From Botrytis cinerea B05.10 (taxonomy: Eukaryota > Ascomycota > Leotiomycetes > Helotiales > Sclerotiniaceae): 64,000 nucleotides of DNA. The DNA lies in the NCBI RefSeq assembly GCF_000143535.2, contig NC_037314.1:2480001-2544000 (forward strand), read 5' to 3'. Positions 12,031 to 24,739 of this stretch are shown one piece after another. Each line of letters opens with the position of its first letter. The first letter of the stretch is position 1. A model generated the notes under the pieces. It saw nothing but the letters and a program-made list of their open reading frames with translations, was not told where the DNA came from and made no database searches. The translations under genes were made by a program, and so were the position numbers.

Positions 12031-13179
12031 ATGTATCTTCCAAACACCACATGGACATGGGCGTTCATGATTTCCGCAACTCTACAGGCCGCTGCGGTTT
12101 TAGCAATTGAATCGTGAGTCTTTCAACAGCTGCGAAAGGGTTTCGACGTCGCTCCTCGGATTCGTTTACTAACATGCATCCCTAGATATGTGTTCGCAAA
12201 ATTTCAAACAAGTTTGGTTAAAGGCAAAGAACAAATCGCTCTCGATCGAACAATCCCAACCTACCTCACCCTATTTATTTTCGGTTTCCTTTATCAAGTT
12301 GTCCTGGTATACGACTCGTTACGACTCAAAAATACAATTCAGGTCATCGGTCTTTGCATGTACAATGGCGGAATGCTAATATATGCCTCCATTCAATACG
12401 ATCAAATTCAAACGGCGATTGAATCTTTGGGTGACCTTGGTTATGTGGATGCGCACGCAAATGTCTGGCCGGATGTGCAAGGACTTTTGGTCGCCGTGCC
12501 ATGTATTATCGCTTTCTTCTCCATCTTGATGTCATTCATAGCTTGGAAACTTTATGACGAATTTGCCTGGACCATTTACAAACACATTAGCGCTGATTTG
12601 CGTATGAAACGCAGATTCTTGACCTACCAAGTAAGTGGGACGATTTTGCTACTTCAATCTCACAAATACTAACACATTCAGATTTACATTGCCTTGTTGA
12701 AATTCGATTTCTTCTTCTTCTTGGGATTCACGGTTCAATTTCTAGTTATCGTTACTGGTGTACAAGATTTCGAATTCGGTTTGACCATAGCCGCCATTCC
12801 CGTTACCATCTTCATTTTATTCATGGCCGCCTTCTGGACTCGACGTGAAAATAAACCAGGCATGCTCTCAGCTATCTTCATCTTCCATTGTGGTCTGGCC
12901 TACTTTATCTTCAAACTTGCTCGAATGTACCAACCGGCCAAAGCTGCAGACTATATGCCAGTGCGTAAGAATTTGACAAGTTTCGCCGTCATCACAATCA
13001 TTCTGATTATCCTCACAATCGTGAACGCTTCGTTATGCACGGCAAACTTCAACAAAGGTCTAAAGCCACATCTGAGGAAACGCAAGATTGGTGGTGAAGA
13101 GGAGAAGATTGATCACATGACTGAATTGCCGGATCTCAATCATTCTCACAAGCAAACGAATCGGATGACGATAGATTAA
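12031..13179 (+). CDS. UPF0658 family Golgi apparatus membrane protein
   Basis: Three exons, 12031-12113, 12186-12630 and 12682-13179, encode 341 residues. The introns are 72 and 51 nt (GTGAGT..TAG and GTAAGT..CAG). The protein opens MYLPNTTWTWAFMISATLQA and has about seven to eight hydrophobic segments: near residues 10-28, 50-68, 75-92, 122-146, 180-200, 205-226, 235-253 and 268-292. The loop LYDEFAWTIYKHISADLRMK and the motif ARMYQPAK are what I recall of the UPF0658 proteins of fungi, which were localised to the Golgi in fission yeast and whose activity is unknown. The C-terminal tail is charged and probably cytosolic. The ATG at 12031 was chosen because it precedes the first membrane segment directly and no earlier in-frame ATG exists after the TAA at 11869. 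Confidence 0.88.
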
Positions 13180-16100
13180 ACCAACAAAAAACTTGTGGAT
13201 AACAAAAGCGGCATGCAACTTCAAGACATCGGGTTACATATTTCAGAATTGGATCAAGGTTGTTTTGGATGGAATGTGCACTGGGACGACTATGACATTG
13301 GGTTTTTTCTTTTTCTTTCTTGTCACTTTTTCTTTATTCCCTTTTTTTTTCTTTTTTCATGCGATTTTTATTGCGATAGCCCTTTTTGAGCGAAGATATT
13401 TAAGCTTGCCTTGTCTTGGTCAATACGGCTGGTAGGCAGGTAAAGGCATTGGAGGAAACGAAACCTCACTTCATACCCGGAATCGATGGATATTGGTTGG
13501 TTGGCGTTAGAAGGGGCGTAACATGTGATTTTTTATGTTAGGAATGGCGCAAGTATTTGCAAGGCAAGATTCAGATCGAATCATGTCATGGTTGGATGAT
13601 TGGTCTCTAGGACTATTATTCTGAATTGGATCGACTTGCTGAGCAGGAAAATCCTATTTGAAAGAGAGAAGGAAACAGAGAGAGCACAGTAGCATAGCAC
13701 TAAGTAGCTTGCGATGTGACGTTTGCAGATGAAAGCGCTAGCAAAGCGAAAGAGATCTTTATGGATATAAAGGGGGAAGGAAGTGGGGAAGTGAATGCAA
13801 ATTATGGTCTTCAATATACGTCTAATGATCTTTTGTGCTTTTTATTCTATGTGATTGTTGTCCCAGTTTGGAAAGAATGGCTTGCAAACGATAAGAGGAA
13901 CGTGTATTATTGTATTTTCCCTTTCGTCTGCTTGTTCCCTGACGACAAATGGGGGTAGATCGCTTCCCGTTGATCAAGAATGAGAGACTACTCGGTACCA
14001 CATTGAGTGTATTGATTAAGTATACCTACTACTCGGCAATTCAATCCACGGTCTCTTGATCACTAGGCAATATCTTTGCTAGACCCTTTCCTTTGATTGA
14101 GAGGATTCTTTTGGGGGTGGGAGTTATGAATTTGGCGTGGATTTGAATTTGAGGAGTTCTCTTGGTGCTTTTGGGCAGGATGGGAGATGATGTGGTAGGT
14201 AATTGTGGTCACATTTTGGTCATGGTTTTCTTCCGCGTATTGTTAGGTAATAGAGGGGATTTCATGGGGAACTTACTTGCAAGTAGATGTGCGCTGGTTG
14301 TATTATGAGAGTGTTGAATCCATCTTCAATTTTATCGGCTGTGCAGGTTACACCCTTTTAAGCTGTATGATTTTTGTTTGTTGTTTGGGGGAGAGAGAGA
14401 GTGTGTGTGTGTGTGCTACATTTGTCTGTGGTAAATTTTTGCGGAGGATATGCACTTGCCTGGAGCTTAGTGAGCGAAATGGATAAATTTATGTCGTGCT
14501 GATGGTATTTTCCTATCGCAGTATGCGGATAGGATCGAGGATGGAGTGATGAAGATTTATCGAGTTGTGTTCCGCTTGCTTCTTTGGTTTCTCTTTGGTC
14601 GCCTTGGGTGTTTACCGTCGCCTTGCGATGAAGTACTCAGGGGTTTGCACTCGATTCACTCTCTGGTGGCGGAACAATTGCAAAATATGAAAGACCTAGG
14701 ATCATCCGCCATTTCGTGCCAGAGAAAGAAGCTGTTCACGAGTTACAACATTGTTAAGGTAATTGAGAGCTTTTGCACGTTTCTAGTGAGACTTTGGCTT
14801 GATTATCTTGGGATCAGAATCTGTCGTTAATTCTCTGTGCGGAGTATGTACAACTGGAATGGGTTTCTATGGAACGAGAATGGTTGACTAGAGATTAGTA
14901 AGTTGTTTACGTTTTGACTGTTGTCGAAGATGCATATGGTCATTTTTGATTTAATGACTCTCGTTTTCATTTTTGTCTTCAGCAAATGGGAAGTTTGCAG
15001 GTGTATCAAAATTCGCGATGGGTATGGGAGGAACGGCATTCACCTCGAATCAAAACATTCTCTATCCTCTTTTTCACTTGCAAATACGAACGCATTCAGG
15101 ACGTGGTGTTGCGCTCATGAATTGTTTTCTTTCTATTTGTGATCGATGGGGGGTACTTTATAATGAAAGGGAGCTTCTCGAAAAGCAATGAAAAGGAATG
15201 CGAATGTGCAGGTGGTGCGTAGCATTCACTTTTGGCGTTGTGGAGGATAGCTTAAGTTGGCATCTATTTCCTCCTCCCCCGTTTCAATAATCAACACTTT
15301 TCATTGTAAGTAGGCTTTTGAATGGTACGAGAATAATAAGCCATATTGGATTCTCCTCCCCGGACTGCTCTTGCCTCAAATAGATCGACGTCTGATGCGG
15401 TGAATTATCCTAGGGCCTTCACGCCAACTCTTGTAGCTTTGAGCTTGGGGGTATTCATGCCTTAAATCAACTGCGGGCTTCAGTGGAGCAGATTAGCCAT
15501 GTGCTTTCAAATCTGGAGGAATAAATATATAAATACCATCACCATATCCATATCCAACCCTAACTGCTCCTTGATCTATCAAAACAATTGATGTTTCTAC
15601 ATCCGAAAAGTTCAATGTGTAGTATACAAGACTCACGGAAACATTTCTATCGCTTGAATTTCTAAATCGAATAATAAAAACACTGTTTGTTTCCACTGCA
15701 GACATCTTGTATCATTGTCGTTATATTCACCCTTCTCGTTATATCCTACTTTTACTGTTACCCCCTCGCTTATGATTTTCGTTATCGCTCAGATGAGTCA
15801 AGAGCATACGGATCGTGTGAAGATATCGCGAAGTGGATCGCCATAGAGCATGCTATCTATATCCATAAGTAGTACCTCAGCATTCTATTAGGCAGTGTCT
15901 TCATTTAACTCACTCCTTTGCGCTCCCTCTCCTTCGGTTTGGTAATTTGGTAGTATTGACATGAGAAGGATAGCATTTACATGCTGCGCTGAAAGAGTGC
16001 AGGGGACATGTATGGGACTATTGAATCAGGATGCATAACTGGTAAGCGGCATTCACTCCTGGAACTGTCTGTGGTTAATGTTCAAATAGAGCTAAAAGAG

Positions 16101-19100
16101 ACGCTGTCGGTGTTGTCTGGATTGTCACTCGACATTCCACATCCCTGTGTCTGTGTCTGTATTTCTTCTGTGAGTAATCAAACATACAGATCACTATGCA
16201 ATATCTAATACTACCCATTGAAATACTTCAGTAATGAAAAAAAAAAATCTACTCATATAAGCTTCTTGTACGAAAACAGCACATGAATTCGTATTCTGCA
16301 AACCACGAATGACCATGATTGAAGGAAGAAGAGGGATCGTTTCCTCATTTTTGTTAAAAAGTCAGAAGAAACCCACGGAGAAAAGCTAAACGTGAAAATG
16401 ACGGCGATATACTCTGACTGTTGCCCTGATCTAGATTTTAGGAACTTTCCACCGTCACTGTGATTACACGGTTCTTAATGCCATCTTTTCTTGTATATTT
16501 TCGTCTCTTTCCTGAAGATGAGAGTTACTGGGGCAATTTTCATTGCTCATATTCAAATGTGCCATATACTCCAATGCAGAAGTGTTTGAAGCATTGGAGA
16601 TCTCAAAATTCCAATCAAATGATTCATTCCACCTGATCTCCTGATGTAGTTCTGCTCGGGAATCGTAATTGTTTTGTAACAATTTATTAGAAGGTGGGAG
16701 TTATTTTTTATATTTGCTGCGCAAGCGAGGTCGAGAGCTTGAAAGTCAGTGGATAGGTGTATTGATGTACAAACCCCCCAAATTTACTCACAAGCTTCCG
16801 CGAATATAGTTGGTAGAAAAAGTGCTTGGTATCTGCGCTAAGGCGAATTGAATTTGGCTAGACTACTTCCCTGGAGGTCCATACTACAGACGCGATTCCG
16901 ACATCCACACACGTACTTCTCTCGAATATGACACTGCACAAATTGTGATGAGCTATCTATCAGGTAGCGAGAAAAATCATGTATCTGTAGTTTTGAAGTC
17001 TCGAGCAGGTGTTGTTGAACCACAGCGAAAGTCTGTCGCTATTTGTTTCTTTTTCTTTTGATCTTTGCTGTCTCTCGCGTCGCTTCCTGTCTCATTTTGA
17101 GACTACATAACTATATGCAGTGATATAGCACTAAAAAGTATCTTCCCAACTCCTTTATTATATTGGAAGGTCTAAAACGCATTCCTCATGATTGGAAACA
17201 TTCCGATATGACGGTGTCAACTTGATCTTGGGTTCAATATGAAGATCCAGACCCATGTTATCATATTGAACTTGAGCTCCGTGGGAAGAGAAGATAGTTC
17301 AATGCTGAGTGGATGCGAATCTGTTGGTTAGAAGAAGAAGTATGGTTGATGAAAGAGGAGCATTAGTGAATGAGTAATCAATCTTGTGTTGTGCTCAAAG
17401 CGTTGGATTTCAACCGGGATTTTCAAGTGTGTGAAATATGATTCTCAGTTCTTTCGCCCCTGATATCTGTATACGTAAGAAGCAATGCTATAAGGGCCAG
17501 ATCAGGGTGGGTTATATTTTACTGCAGAGTAATGAATATTTCATGTGGAGTCACTCTAATCATCAGCAAGCAATAGGTGAATCGGAATCCTCTATTTTGA
17601 AAACTTCAGCTAGACATCAATGGTCGACTATGTTATCGATCGGGGATTTACGTTCTCAGTGAATCATTGTTTTTTTATTTAATTCGCCATTTTTGTTATT
17701 GCAGAATCACTGGCAATACACGCTTATCCGTCAAACGGCATGTACTAGTCGTTGTTGCCTTCAATCTCTACTTCAATTTCGCCCTATCTCAATACTATAC
17801 TCCTACCCACAAGACATCAATTTCATTCTAAATCACTTGTTTTCACTCGCTCAAGCTTTCACTATGACACAAAATTGTATCAGCCTTCCTTCCCCTGCGG
17901 AGCAGACGCAACGCGACAGGGTATTCTTGAACGATGTCCCTGGACCTTGTATGAGCTAAAGATCTTTATGAGAGACTTCTTTTGCAAAAAAGAAAAATTC
18001 TCTAATAGAGATCTTGTGTTGAGTGAACTATGTCGAATAGGGCCAAGGTAAAAATTCATCCGCAGCGCTTCTGCGACGTAGTGTCTGACTGATATTAACA
18101 CTCCCTTTCCAGCACCCGCTCTGCTAGTCTTGTATGACTCGCTGTTTTGAGCACTTCTGTATCATTACATTTCACTGTAACGGCGCGACTACATCTCCCG
18201 CGGGTGCTCGCAATGAACTCATCCGAAAGTGTGAATTTAGTGTTGATAAAAGCTTTAGTGCTCTGCTAGACGTCGAAATAGCTCTCTTTATCATGTGGTC
18301 TGTTGCTCGTGAAAGTATTAAAGATGCATGATGCTAGACTGGTGTGCACACCAGGTCGTCAGACCCATGTAGCAAGACCAATGTCGATAAATCTAATCGC
18401 TCTAGTTTCAATGGCGAACTAACCTACTGAAATTACACACTGCAGTAGATGACAAAAAATAGGCGAATATGAGATCATCTATAGGCAGATAGCCTTGGAA
18501 CAAACTCCTTCAGAACTCAAAAGCAAGCCAAACAATTACTCAGCTCGTCGTGGATGTTTCTCGTACATCAAGATTTCCACGAGGGATACAGAATTCATAA
18601 GTCAGGAATGCATGTGATGATAACTCGTAAAAAAATAGATCCCAATTGTTATCATTCTTTCATGTACTCATTTGAAGTGATCCCGAATGGATTATAGCAG
18701 TTCGAGGAGGGCGACGAAGAAATCTAAAACTCCTACTACCTGCTTTGTGAATTCATTCAGTAGGCCAAATTCACGAGCCAAACCCCACGATTCGCCGATT
18801 CTGCTTTTTAGAAGATAGACATCTATGACAGTGGGCTAAATAACTTTATTCCCCGTATGGCCATGATTATACCGAAGTGAGTAACTGAAGATATAGCCTA
18901 TTGCTTATCGCTTATGTTTGAGATCACCATGTGGACAAAGGGGTCAGTGGCCCGAGACTGTTTAAAGTACATACTATCTTCGCCATAAACAAATGTATGT
19001 GATTGTTTCACGGGAATAGAATAACACGTGAGTATATGTGTGAAAACCTCGTATTTGTCTAAATAATCTTACAGTCCTTTCCCATTAGCTCGCTATGAGT

Positions 19101-19166
19101 CTCAAATTCCATTTCGCCCTTCAGCTTTCCCATCAACACAATCAACGGCCTGCCACAATTATAACT
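13180..19166. other. Gene-poor 6 kb spacer
   Basis: I found no gene I can support. The first part holds the 3' UTR of the UPF0658 gene, with T-rich tracts at 13303-13370. A 70-codon ATG-started ORF at 15493-15705 (-) reads MSAVETNSVFIIRFRNSSDR and so on, with a beta-strand-like pattern; it could be a small gene or a first exon but resembles nothing I know. ORFs around 17693-18331 (+) are short and not joined by good splice sites. Composition is ordinary (not AT-desert), so this may be regulatory, non-coding RNA, or decayed coding sequence. Confidence 0.4.
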
Positions 19167-20066
19167 TTAAGCAGTCTTGCCCTCTTTCTTCAACTGCGCC
19201 AAAATAGCCTCTCCTACCCCGCTAGCACTCGCCGGATTCTGTCCTGTGATAATCTTTCCTCCATTTGCCACAGTTATGTGTGCAGCCCAGTCATCTGAAG
19301 CCTTCTCAAATTTGCCATTGCTAGCTTCACCTAAAGCTGTTTCTAGCTCAAAGGGCATGTTTGCAAGACCTACGTATGCTTCCTCCTCGGTATTTGAGAA
19401 TCCAGTTACAGGGGCGTTTTCAAGCAAATATTTGCCGGAAGGAAGTTTAGCATATGCAAGGGCAGCAGGGCCGTGACAAACAGCTGCAATAATGCGATCC
19501 TTGGCGTGGAATTCAGAAATGATTTTGTGTGATGTTTCGTTGTGTGCAAGATCCCACATTGCTATGTAATTTTTAGTAAATTGTCTTCATATTTTGTGAC
19601 GTCATTTCATGTATGATAGAGTAAAGAGCGGGGGAATACTGACGACCATGACCACCAGCATAGAAAATAGCATCAAATTCCGAGGCTTTGCCTACGAAGT
19701 CTGAAAGAGGTGCAGTGTTCTTCCATAAGGATTCTTCATTCTTCAGGAAGTTGACAGAGACATCATCTTTGGAAGCTTCAACAGATGCGGGGTCCAAAGG
19801 AGCAGCACCACCACTGACAGAGGCGACAGTTATTTGGGCATGAGGAGAGAGAATGTCATATGGGTGAGCAAACTCGGGCTAGAAAGGAGGAGAAATGTTA
19901 GCTGTGTAGTTGTAGAGAGAGAAAGAGATATGGAGGCAGACGGTATTTTGTGAAAAGGTGAAGGGGGACGAACAAGATACCAGCCAGTAGGCTTTCCAGT
20001 GTTACCCATCTTATCATGGGAGGTAAGGACGAAGAGAACCTTTGGTTGTTGAGTTTGAGAAGACAT
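19167..20066 (-). CDS. Hsp31/DJ-1 superfamily protein (GATase1-like, probable glyoxalase III)
   Basis: Exons 19974-20066, 19644-19878 and 19167-19561 give 240 residues. Both introns (95 and 82 nt) end in TAG. The second intron has two usable GT donors one codon apart; only the GTCAGT one at 19643 restores the family motif AGGHGPMWDL. Family signatures in order: KVLFVLTSHDKMGNTGKPTG at the N-terminus, the acidic catalytic residue Glu33 in PEFAHPY, GGHGPMWDL at about 106-114, and the nucleophile elbow with Cys138-His139 (AAVCHGPAAL). Known role of this class: conversion of methylglyoxal to D-lactate without glutathione, with some chaperone activity and a stress or stationary-phase link. The C-terminus (ITGQNPASASGVGEAI) is also typical. 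Length matches the yeast Hsp31 class. It stands alone between long spacers. Confidence 0.93.
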
Positions 20067-21320
20067 GTTGTTGTGTATGGTAGATTGAAGTTGGATTCTG
20101 ATAAGTTTGGATAGAGGTGTTGGTAAGTTGTTTGTTCTTGTGTGAGAAGAGTCAAGATGTGGTTGCAATGTAGATGATGTGATGTGAGTATGAGGATCTC
20201 CCCATCTCGAAGACATTCACTCCTCTTTATACACCTCCCCCTCACGAAAGTACTCTACTGATTCACTTGTACAAACCAACATGTAGAACATGACGTGCCC
20301 AAGTTTCGGCGATAAAGACCACCTGTAGCAAAACCAACAAGTTGGGCTCCTGATTCAATAAACCAAGCTGCACAGAATTCAAATCCATCCCAAAGCGCAC
20401 ATCGTAGACGTCAATCAACCAAACTGTTGGAAGTGTCGTGAAACTCTTATCCATTCTTGGCACCCACATCCGATAAATTGGTTAGAAGCTCTATCAAATA
20501 GGCTCAATGAGACCCACGGCCCGTGATTGCCCCTCATTAGCAACCAGGAGAGCCAATAGTATCATCTCCTGGACTCCGGAGATGGTGCTAGACCCGCATG
20601 ATTTATCAGATCAATGTAAGCAGTTCCAACCTTAAAATCCGACATGCAGACTGGGAAGCGTTGCCTGCTTACTTCATCACGTAAACTCCGAATGAGCAAT
20701 GGAGGGCAGAGCGGTGATAATATGCTCAGGAGTTATGACTTAGCCATCGACAATTCGATCATTCAACAACTCGAATGGTCGAGAAGTTGAGATTGGTAAA
20801 GTAAGACATCTATCCATACCATATGTCTTGGGATCGACCATTCCCGGCAGATCGATGCTGTCGTTCAACCGAGATGTACCAAGCTCGAATATCAAGGACT
20901 ACAACGTCTCATCACTCGGCAGGTAAACGTATCACGGCATCGGATTTTGCACGTTGTGGTCGGCCTCACAGCGAGCGAAGTAGAATGGAATAAATTTGTG
21001 TATAGTGTAAGCAATGCGTTCACTTGGGAGCACAGTGTGTAACCGTCGTTCTCGCTATTCCTTGGAGAGAAATATATACGGACTATATCCTCAATCTCAT
21101 TCAAATAAAAAGCAAGGTTATTTTTAGTTTGTAGGTGGAGAATCCAGAACGTGACCTTATTAATATACGACGCCTATGTAGCTTCATCTCCCCTCATTCC
21201 ATCAATCATTTCCCACATTCCGATCCATCTCTTTTTTTAGAGAAAAAATGGCTTCGCCTTATTTACCATTCCAATGGCAATCGCGTCTCATTACTTCCTA
21301 TTCTCATCCTTCTATGTTTC
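20067..21320. other. Intergenic region between the Hsp31-like and CAP20-like genes
   Basis: Promoter of the Hsp31-like gene on its left side (T/G-rich on the plus strand, CA-rich on the minus strand just before the ATG) and the 3' region of the CAP20-like gene on its right. The short ORFs at 20263-20469 and 20892-21104 (-) show no recognisable product. A small hairpin (ATCTCC..GGAGAT, about 20564-20583) was noticed; no RNA gene was identified. Confidence 0.35.
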
Positions 21321-21924
21321 CTAGTTGTTTATCTTCTCGTTCGTTGTCTCCTTGGCCTCTGCCTTCTTGGCTGATAGGAACTGGCTCAGCCATTGAAAGG
21401 CCTCACTTGATACGATCAATCCTGTGCTGACGACTGCCTTTCCGTAGCCGAAATAACCTTGATCTTCCGTCTTCTTGACCTCGCTATTGTATTTTCCCAA
21501 TACATATTCCTTTCCCTCATTGCTTTTTGTTATCGGGTAGAACACAAAGTATTTTCCATCACTATAGAGTTCGCCTGTAGGTTTCTTGACGGCAGGAAAT
21601 TTCGATTCAATGGTGGATAGAGTAGAGTCGCCAAGCTCGTCGGCTTTCGCGACGTATGGAGAGACATATTGGTAGGGTTTTTGGAGGTATGGAATGAATG
21701 GTTTGCCGAACTTCTCGTAAGAGGTTGCGGTCAAATCGATGGATCTTTGACCATATGGGTTGGACTTGAAGGTAGAGATGGAGTCGTGGATGAGAGGATA
21801 GGATGTGAGATGCTAGATTTCACAAACGTCAGTATCATGGCATGAGATCACATCATGATTTGGTAGGATAACTCACGTCAAGGAAGACGGATGAGGGAGT
21901 CTCGCCGTTTATTTGAGGTGCCAT
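21321..21924 (-). CDS. CAP20: CAP20/MPL1-type perilipin-like lipid-droplet protein
   Basis: Exons 21877-21924 and 21321-21812, joined over a 64-nt intron (GTGAGT..TAG), give 179 residues, the normal size for fungal CAP20. It opens MAPQINGETPSSVFLDHLTS, then has STFKSNPYGQRSIDL, PFIPYLQKPYQYVSPYVAKA, DELGDSTLSTIESKFP and a C-terminal helix region (VVSTGLIVSSEAFQWLSQFL) before a charged end. These blocks fit the perilipin-like CAP20 of Colletotrichum and MPL1 of Metarhizium. That protein coats lipid droplets and affects lipid stores and turgor in infection cells; it is a structural protein, not an enzyme. The ATG at 21924 supplies the conserved first exon. A later TTG-started reading frame would lose 43 residues and is not the start. 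Confidence 0.92.
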
Positions 21925-22530
21925 CCTGTCTTAGACGTGTAAGAGAGTCGTGGTATTATATGTGACTATTGATGGGCACAATGTTAGCTGGGTCCTGCAC
22001 TCCATGCCATCATGATATAGCTCGTTGTGGATCAGAGCTTTACGGTCGTGCCTTGCAGAAGACGGCAATGACATTCAGGAGTATACATACTAGCTGCTTG
22101 GTATCTGACAATTCGTTCCTGGGAGGAAATGTGACTAGTATGAAGCTGCGAGTGAGAAGGGGGAGAGATGGTGGTCAGAAAATTGAGAGTAAATTCTTGG
22201 GCAATGAAAGGTGTGTGGTGTCTAAGGTTAATAAGTGATGGAAGAGCAAGAACTATGGGTAAAGTTTAATGCGCCACGAGTCTGGGCTTTTCCAGGAGAG
22301 GTTGATAATATAATAAGAAGACGAGATATGTGAATTTGCATGTGCTCAACACATTCCCTGATCTGATTGCAAACGGGTTCTAAGCCGGTCCATTGGAGGA
22401 CTGATTGGATACATTCAGCCCAGGGGCTAAATAAGCTATTGGGATTGGCATATGATAGAGTTTTTTCTTCTTTTCTTTGTTTCTTTCTGGGGGGGGAGGG
22501 TGGATGATGGTGCAGAAGATGTTGTCCAGT

Positions 22531-22607
22531 GGATTGGACTGGATGGAGCTGGATTGGATTGGCCCGGGTTGGATCTGACTGAAATGGAATGGAATGGATT
22601 GGATTGA
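22531..22607. repeat. GGATT/GGAAT-type simple-sequence repeat
   Basis: Degenerate 5-bp units (GGATT, GGACT, GGAAT) run for about 75 bp, interrupted once by a CCCGGG. A GTGTGGCCC triplet of repeats follows at about 22656-22682. Confidence 0.8.
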
Positions 22608-23198
22608 GCGATAGAAAGTCAGAACGCGATAGTGGGTGGAATGATGAATGATGAATGGTGTGTGGCCCGTGTGGCCCGTGTGGATGAAACTTGTGTAGAT
22701 GCAATGCCAAGGAGCATGTGAAAGTGCAATTATCTTCCATCCGTACGCGTTATGTAATCTCTGGCCTTTCTGTTCGCAGTGCAGCCATGTGAAAGAGAAG
22801 AGAGAAGCAGAAGCACAAGCAGAAGCAGAAGCATGTCTTATCTCTTATCGCCCGCTAAAAGTTACCCATCTTTTCTGCTCACCGATACGGCACATGTATG
22901 GGATGATCTTGAGTGCCTCAATCGGTTTCCTTTCGTATGAATGCCCTTGTACCATAACTATATCAGATACCAGATGTCAATGACGAAACCCCCTTGGCCA
23001 CATATCACATATCGTATATCAAAATCCCTTTCAAGATACCTTGGATTCTTCTGCATCAAACTTCCATCTCTCTGCTCGATTGGAGCACATCTGCGAGGCC
23101 TTTGATGTGTTAGACCTAACGTGAAATCCAAACCCTACGCAGATCACCGTCAAGACCCAAGGATTCTAATCCATTGGCGATTTCTCCTCCGTGTTAAA

Positions 23199-23238
23199 TG
23201 CCATGCCCTGCCATGCCCTGCCCTGCCCTGCCCTGCCT
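23199..23238. repeat. CCCTG tandem repeat
   Basis: ATGCCATGCCCTG units pass into (CCCTG)4. It is a GC-rich microsatellite. Confidence 0.85.
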
Positions 23239-24142
23239 ATTTGTATCATACGATAGACATCAGCGCCAGCTAGATCTGGCTGGCTATGATACACCCCCCC
23301 TTGGTATTGTGTTTCAATACTGTATGCACATCACACACCAATTGCAGCCGAGCTTCGTATCGCTCGTTGAAAGGATCCGTCTGACGCATGGCGGAAGTCA
23401 ACTTGGACCAACTGCGCTCGCAACTTTTGGCATGTGAAGGTGTACTGACACTATTGGAGAAACATAGATAACTTGAGTCTAGACTGCAGGAATGACTGCA
23501 CACATGCATCACTAGTTCTCGTATATTCGACAACCAATGATATCGTGCATTCCCAGGTTGACTAAATCCACAATGAATCAGGTCACTGGCTTTAGACATT
23601 CTCTTTGGCCTCCAATGGAATATTGGACGTCGAATCATGTAGCTCTTCCAGGTACATATTCATTTGCATAGTTCAACTAAAAATTGTTAGAAAGAGAGTT
23701 AAATATTCAGCTAGGCCAGCGCTGCATTTGAAAAAGAACTCGAGTCTTGAGATCGATACATAGCCTCGAGAAAGCCCTCGCCTTGCCTACCAGAGCAGCC
23801 AGGTTAAACTTTCTCGACACCTCTCTTCCACAGTCTCTTACGTACACTCAATCGCATCATACCGCCGAGGCCGAATGATTCAACCAATGCATTGCCACGT
23901 CTGATATGACTGACACTACAGGTCTCATTTAGCAATGTCGGAAAGCTCTGTTCTCTTATGGTCACCGCCGTGGTGCCGACTTCCTCCACATTCGCCAACG
24001 TTATCATCTTACGATTTTGGAGAATAGACATGTCGTGCCAGAACCCGAGTCCTTCGTTGCTCTAGAATTCTTGCAAGAGTTGCGAACGATTGATCGTATC
24101 AATATTCCTCCTCGCCTTCAGACTCAACGCGCTCGCTACAAT

Positions 24143-24739
24143 CTACATGTCCTTCTTCGTCTTGACCTTTTTTCGTGCTTCCTCATTATTTGGCATGGAA
24201 CGTTTTCTTGGAATATCATCATTTGCACCCAGTGTCGGTTCGGCATCCATTTCAGATCCATCTTTGACAACCGGCTCGGTATCCCACTGCTGAGCTAATA
24301 CAGAAGCGGAATCTCCAACACGGTGGGCAACTTGTGTTGCTGTGCTCGTGGCTCGATATAAGCACACCGCATGTCTATTTAGCGCCTCGTAGTATCCTGA
24401 CTCTTCTTCTGTGTGGTTTGACAAGCGCCAAGGTCGAGGTTCTCCAGGGACTATAGCTTGATCAGTATCAAGGTAAATGATGAGCCCAAAACGCTACATA
24501 CATAAATGTATCCACGCCCAACTTTCGGCCAACCAGGGTTGATTGGGGAATGCGATATCATGGAAATATAGATCGTATCTTTCGCCGGGATATCTTTTGT
24601 GGTATCTTTCCTGCATCTCTTTCAAGACGTTATTGACTTCTTCATCCGTGTAGCCGTGCTGTGAGCTTGTCGCTTTGGCTAGAATCTCATCGTAAATACT
24701 TTCATAAGGTAGACCTATCGTTCCTTGATTGTTTTGCAT
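24143..24739 (-). CDS. Hypothetical protein, two exons, unrecognised
   Basis: Exons 24502-24739 and 24143-24450, joined over a 51-nt intron (GTATGT, branch-like TACTGAT, acceptor TAG), give 181 residues. The ATG at 24739 (MQNNQGTIGLPYESIYDEIL) is the first in frame; the open frame extends upstream only to non-ATG codons. The first half is a soluble, probably helical region with a Tyr/Trp-rich stretch (RYPGERYDLYFHDIAF, then QPWLAESWAWIHLFPGEPRP). The second half carries an acidic segment and ends in a basic cluster (RKKVKTKKDM) that looks like a nuclear localisation signal. I do not know the family. Support is the clean in-frame splice and balanced amino-acid use; it could still lack a 3' exon. 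Confidence 0.6.

Larger units (their letters stand above)
21925..24142. other. 2.2 kb spacer upstream of the CAP20-like gene
   Basis: Holds the CAP20-like promoter and simple-sequence repeats (22531-22607, about 22656-22682, 23199-23238). The minus-strand ORF at 22228-22740 owes its length to those repeats (His/Pro/Ser-rich reading). The minus-strand ORF at 23804-24031 could in principle be a further exon of the gene ending at 24143, but I could not find a splice that would remove that gene's stop, so I leave it out. Confidence 0.35.

Noticed and set aside
22228..22740. 170-codon minus-strand ORF
   Set aside because: Its length comes from GGATT/GGAAT and GTGTGGCCC repeats giving His/Pro/Ser runs; no homology recognised.
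23804..24031. 75-codon minus-strand ORF downstream of the hypothetical gene
   Set aside because: Could be an extra exon, but no donor was found that would bypass the stop at 24143 in frame.
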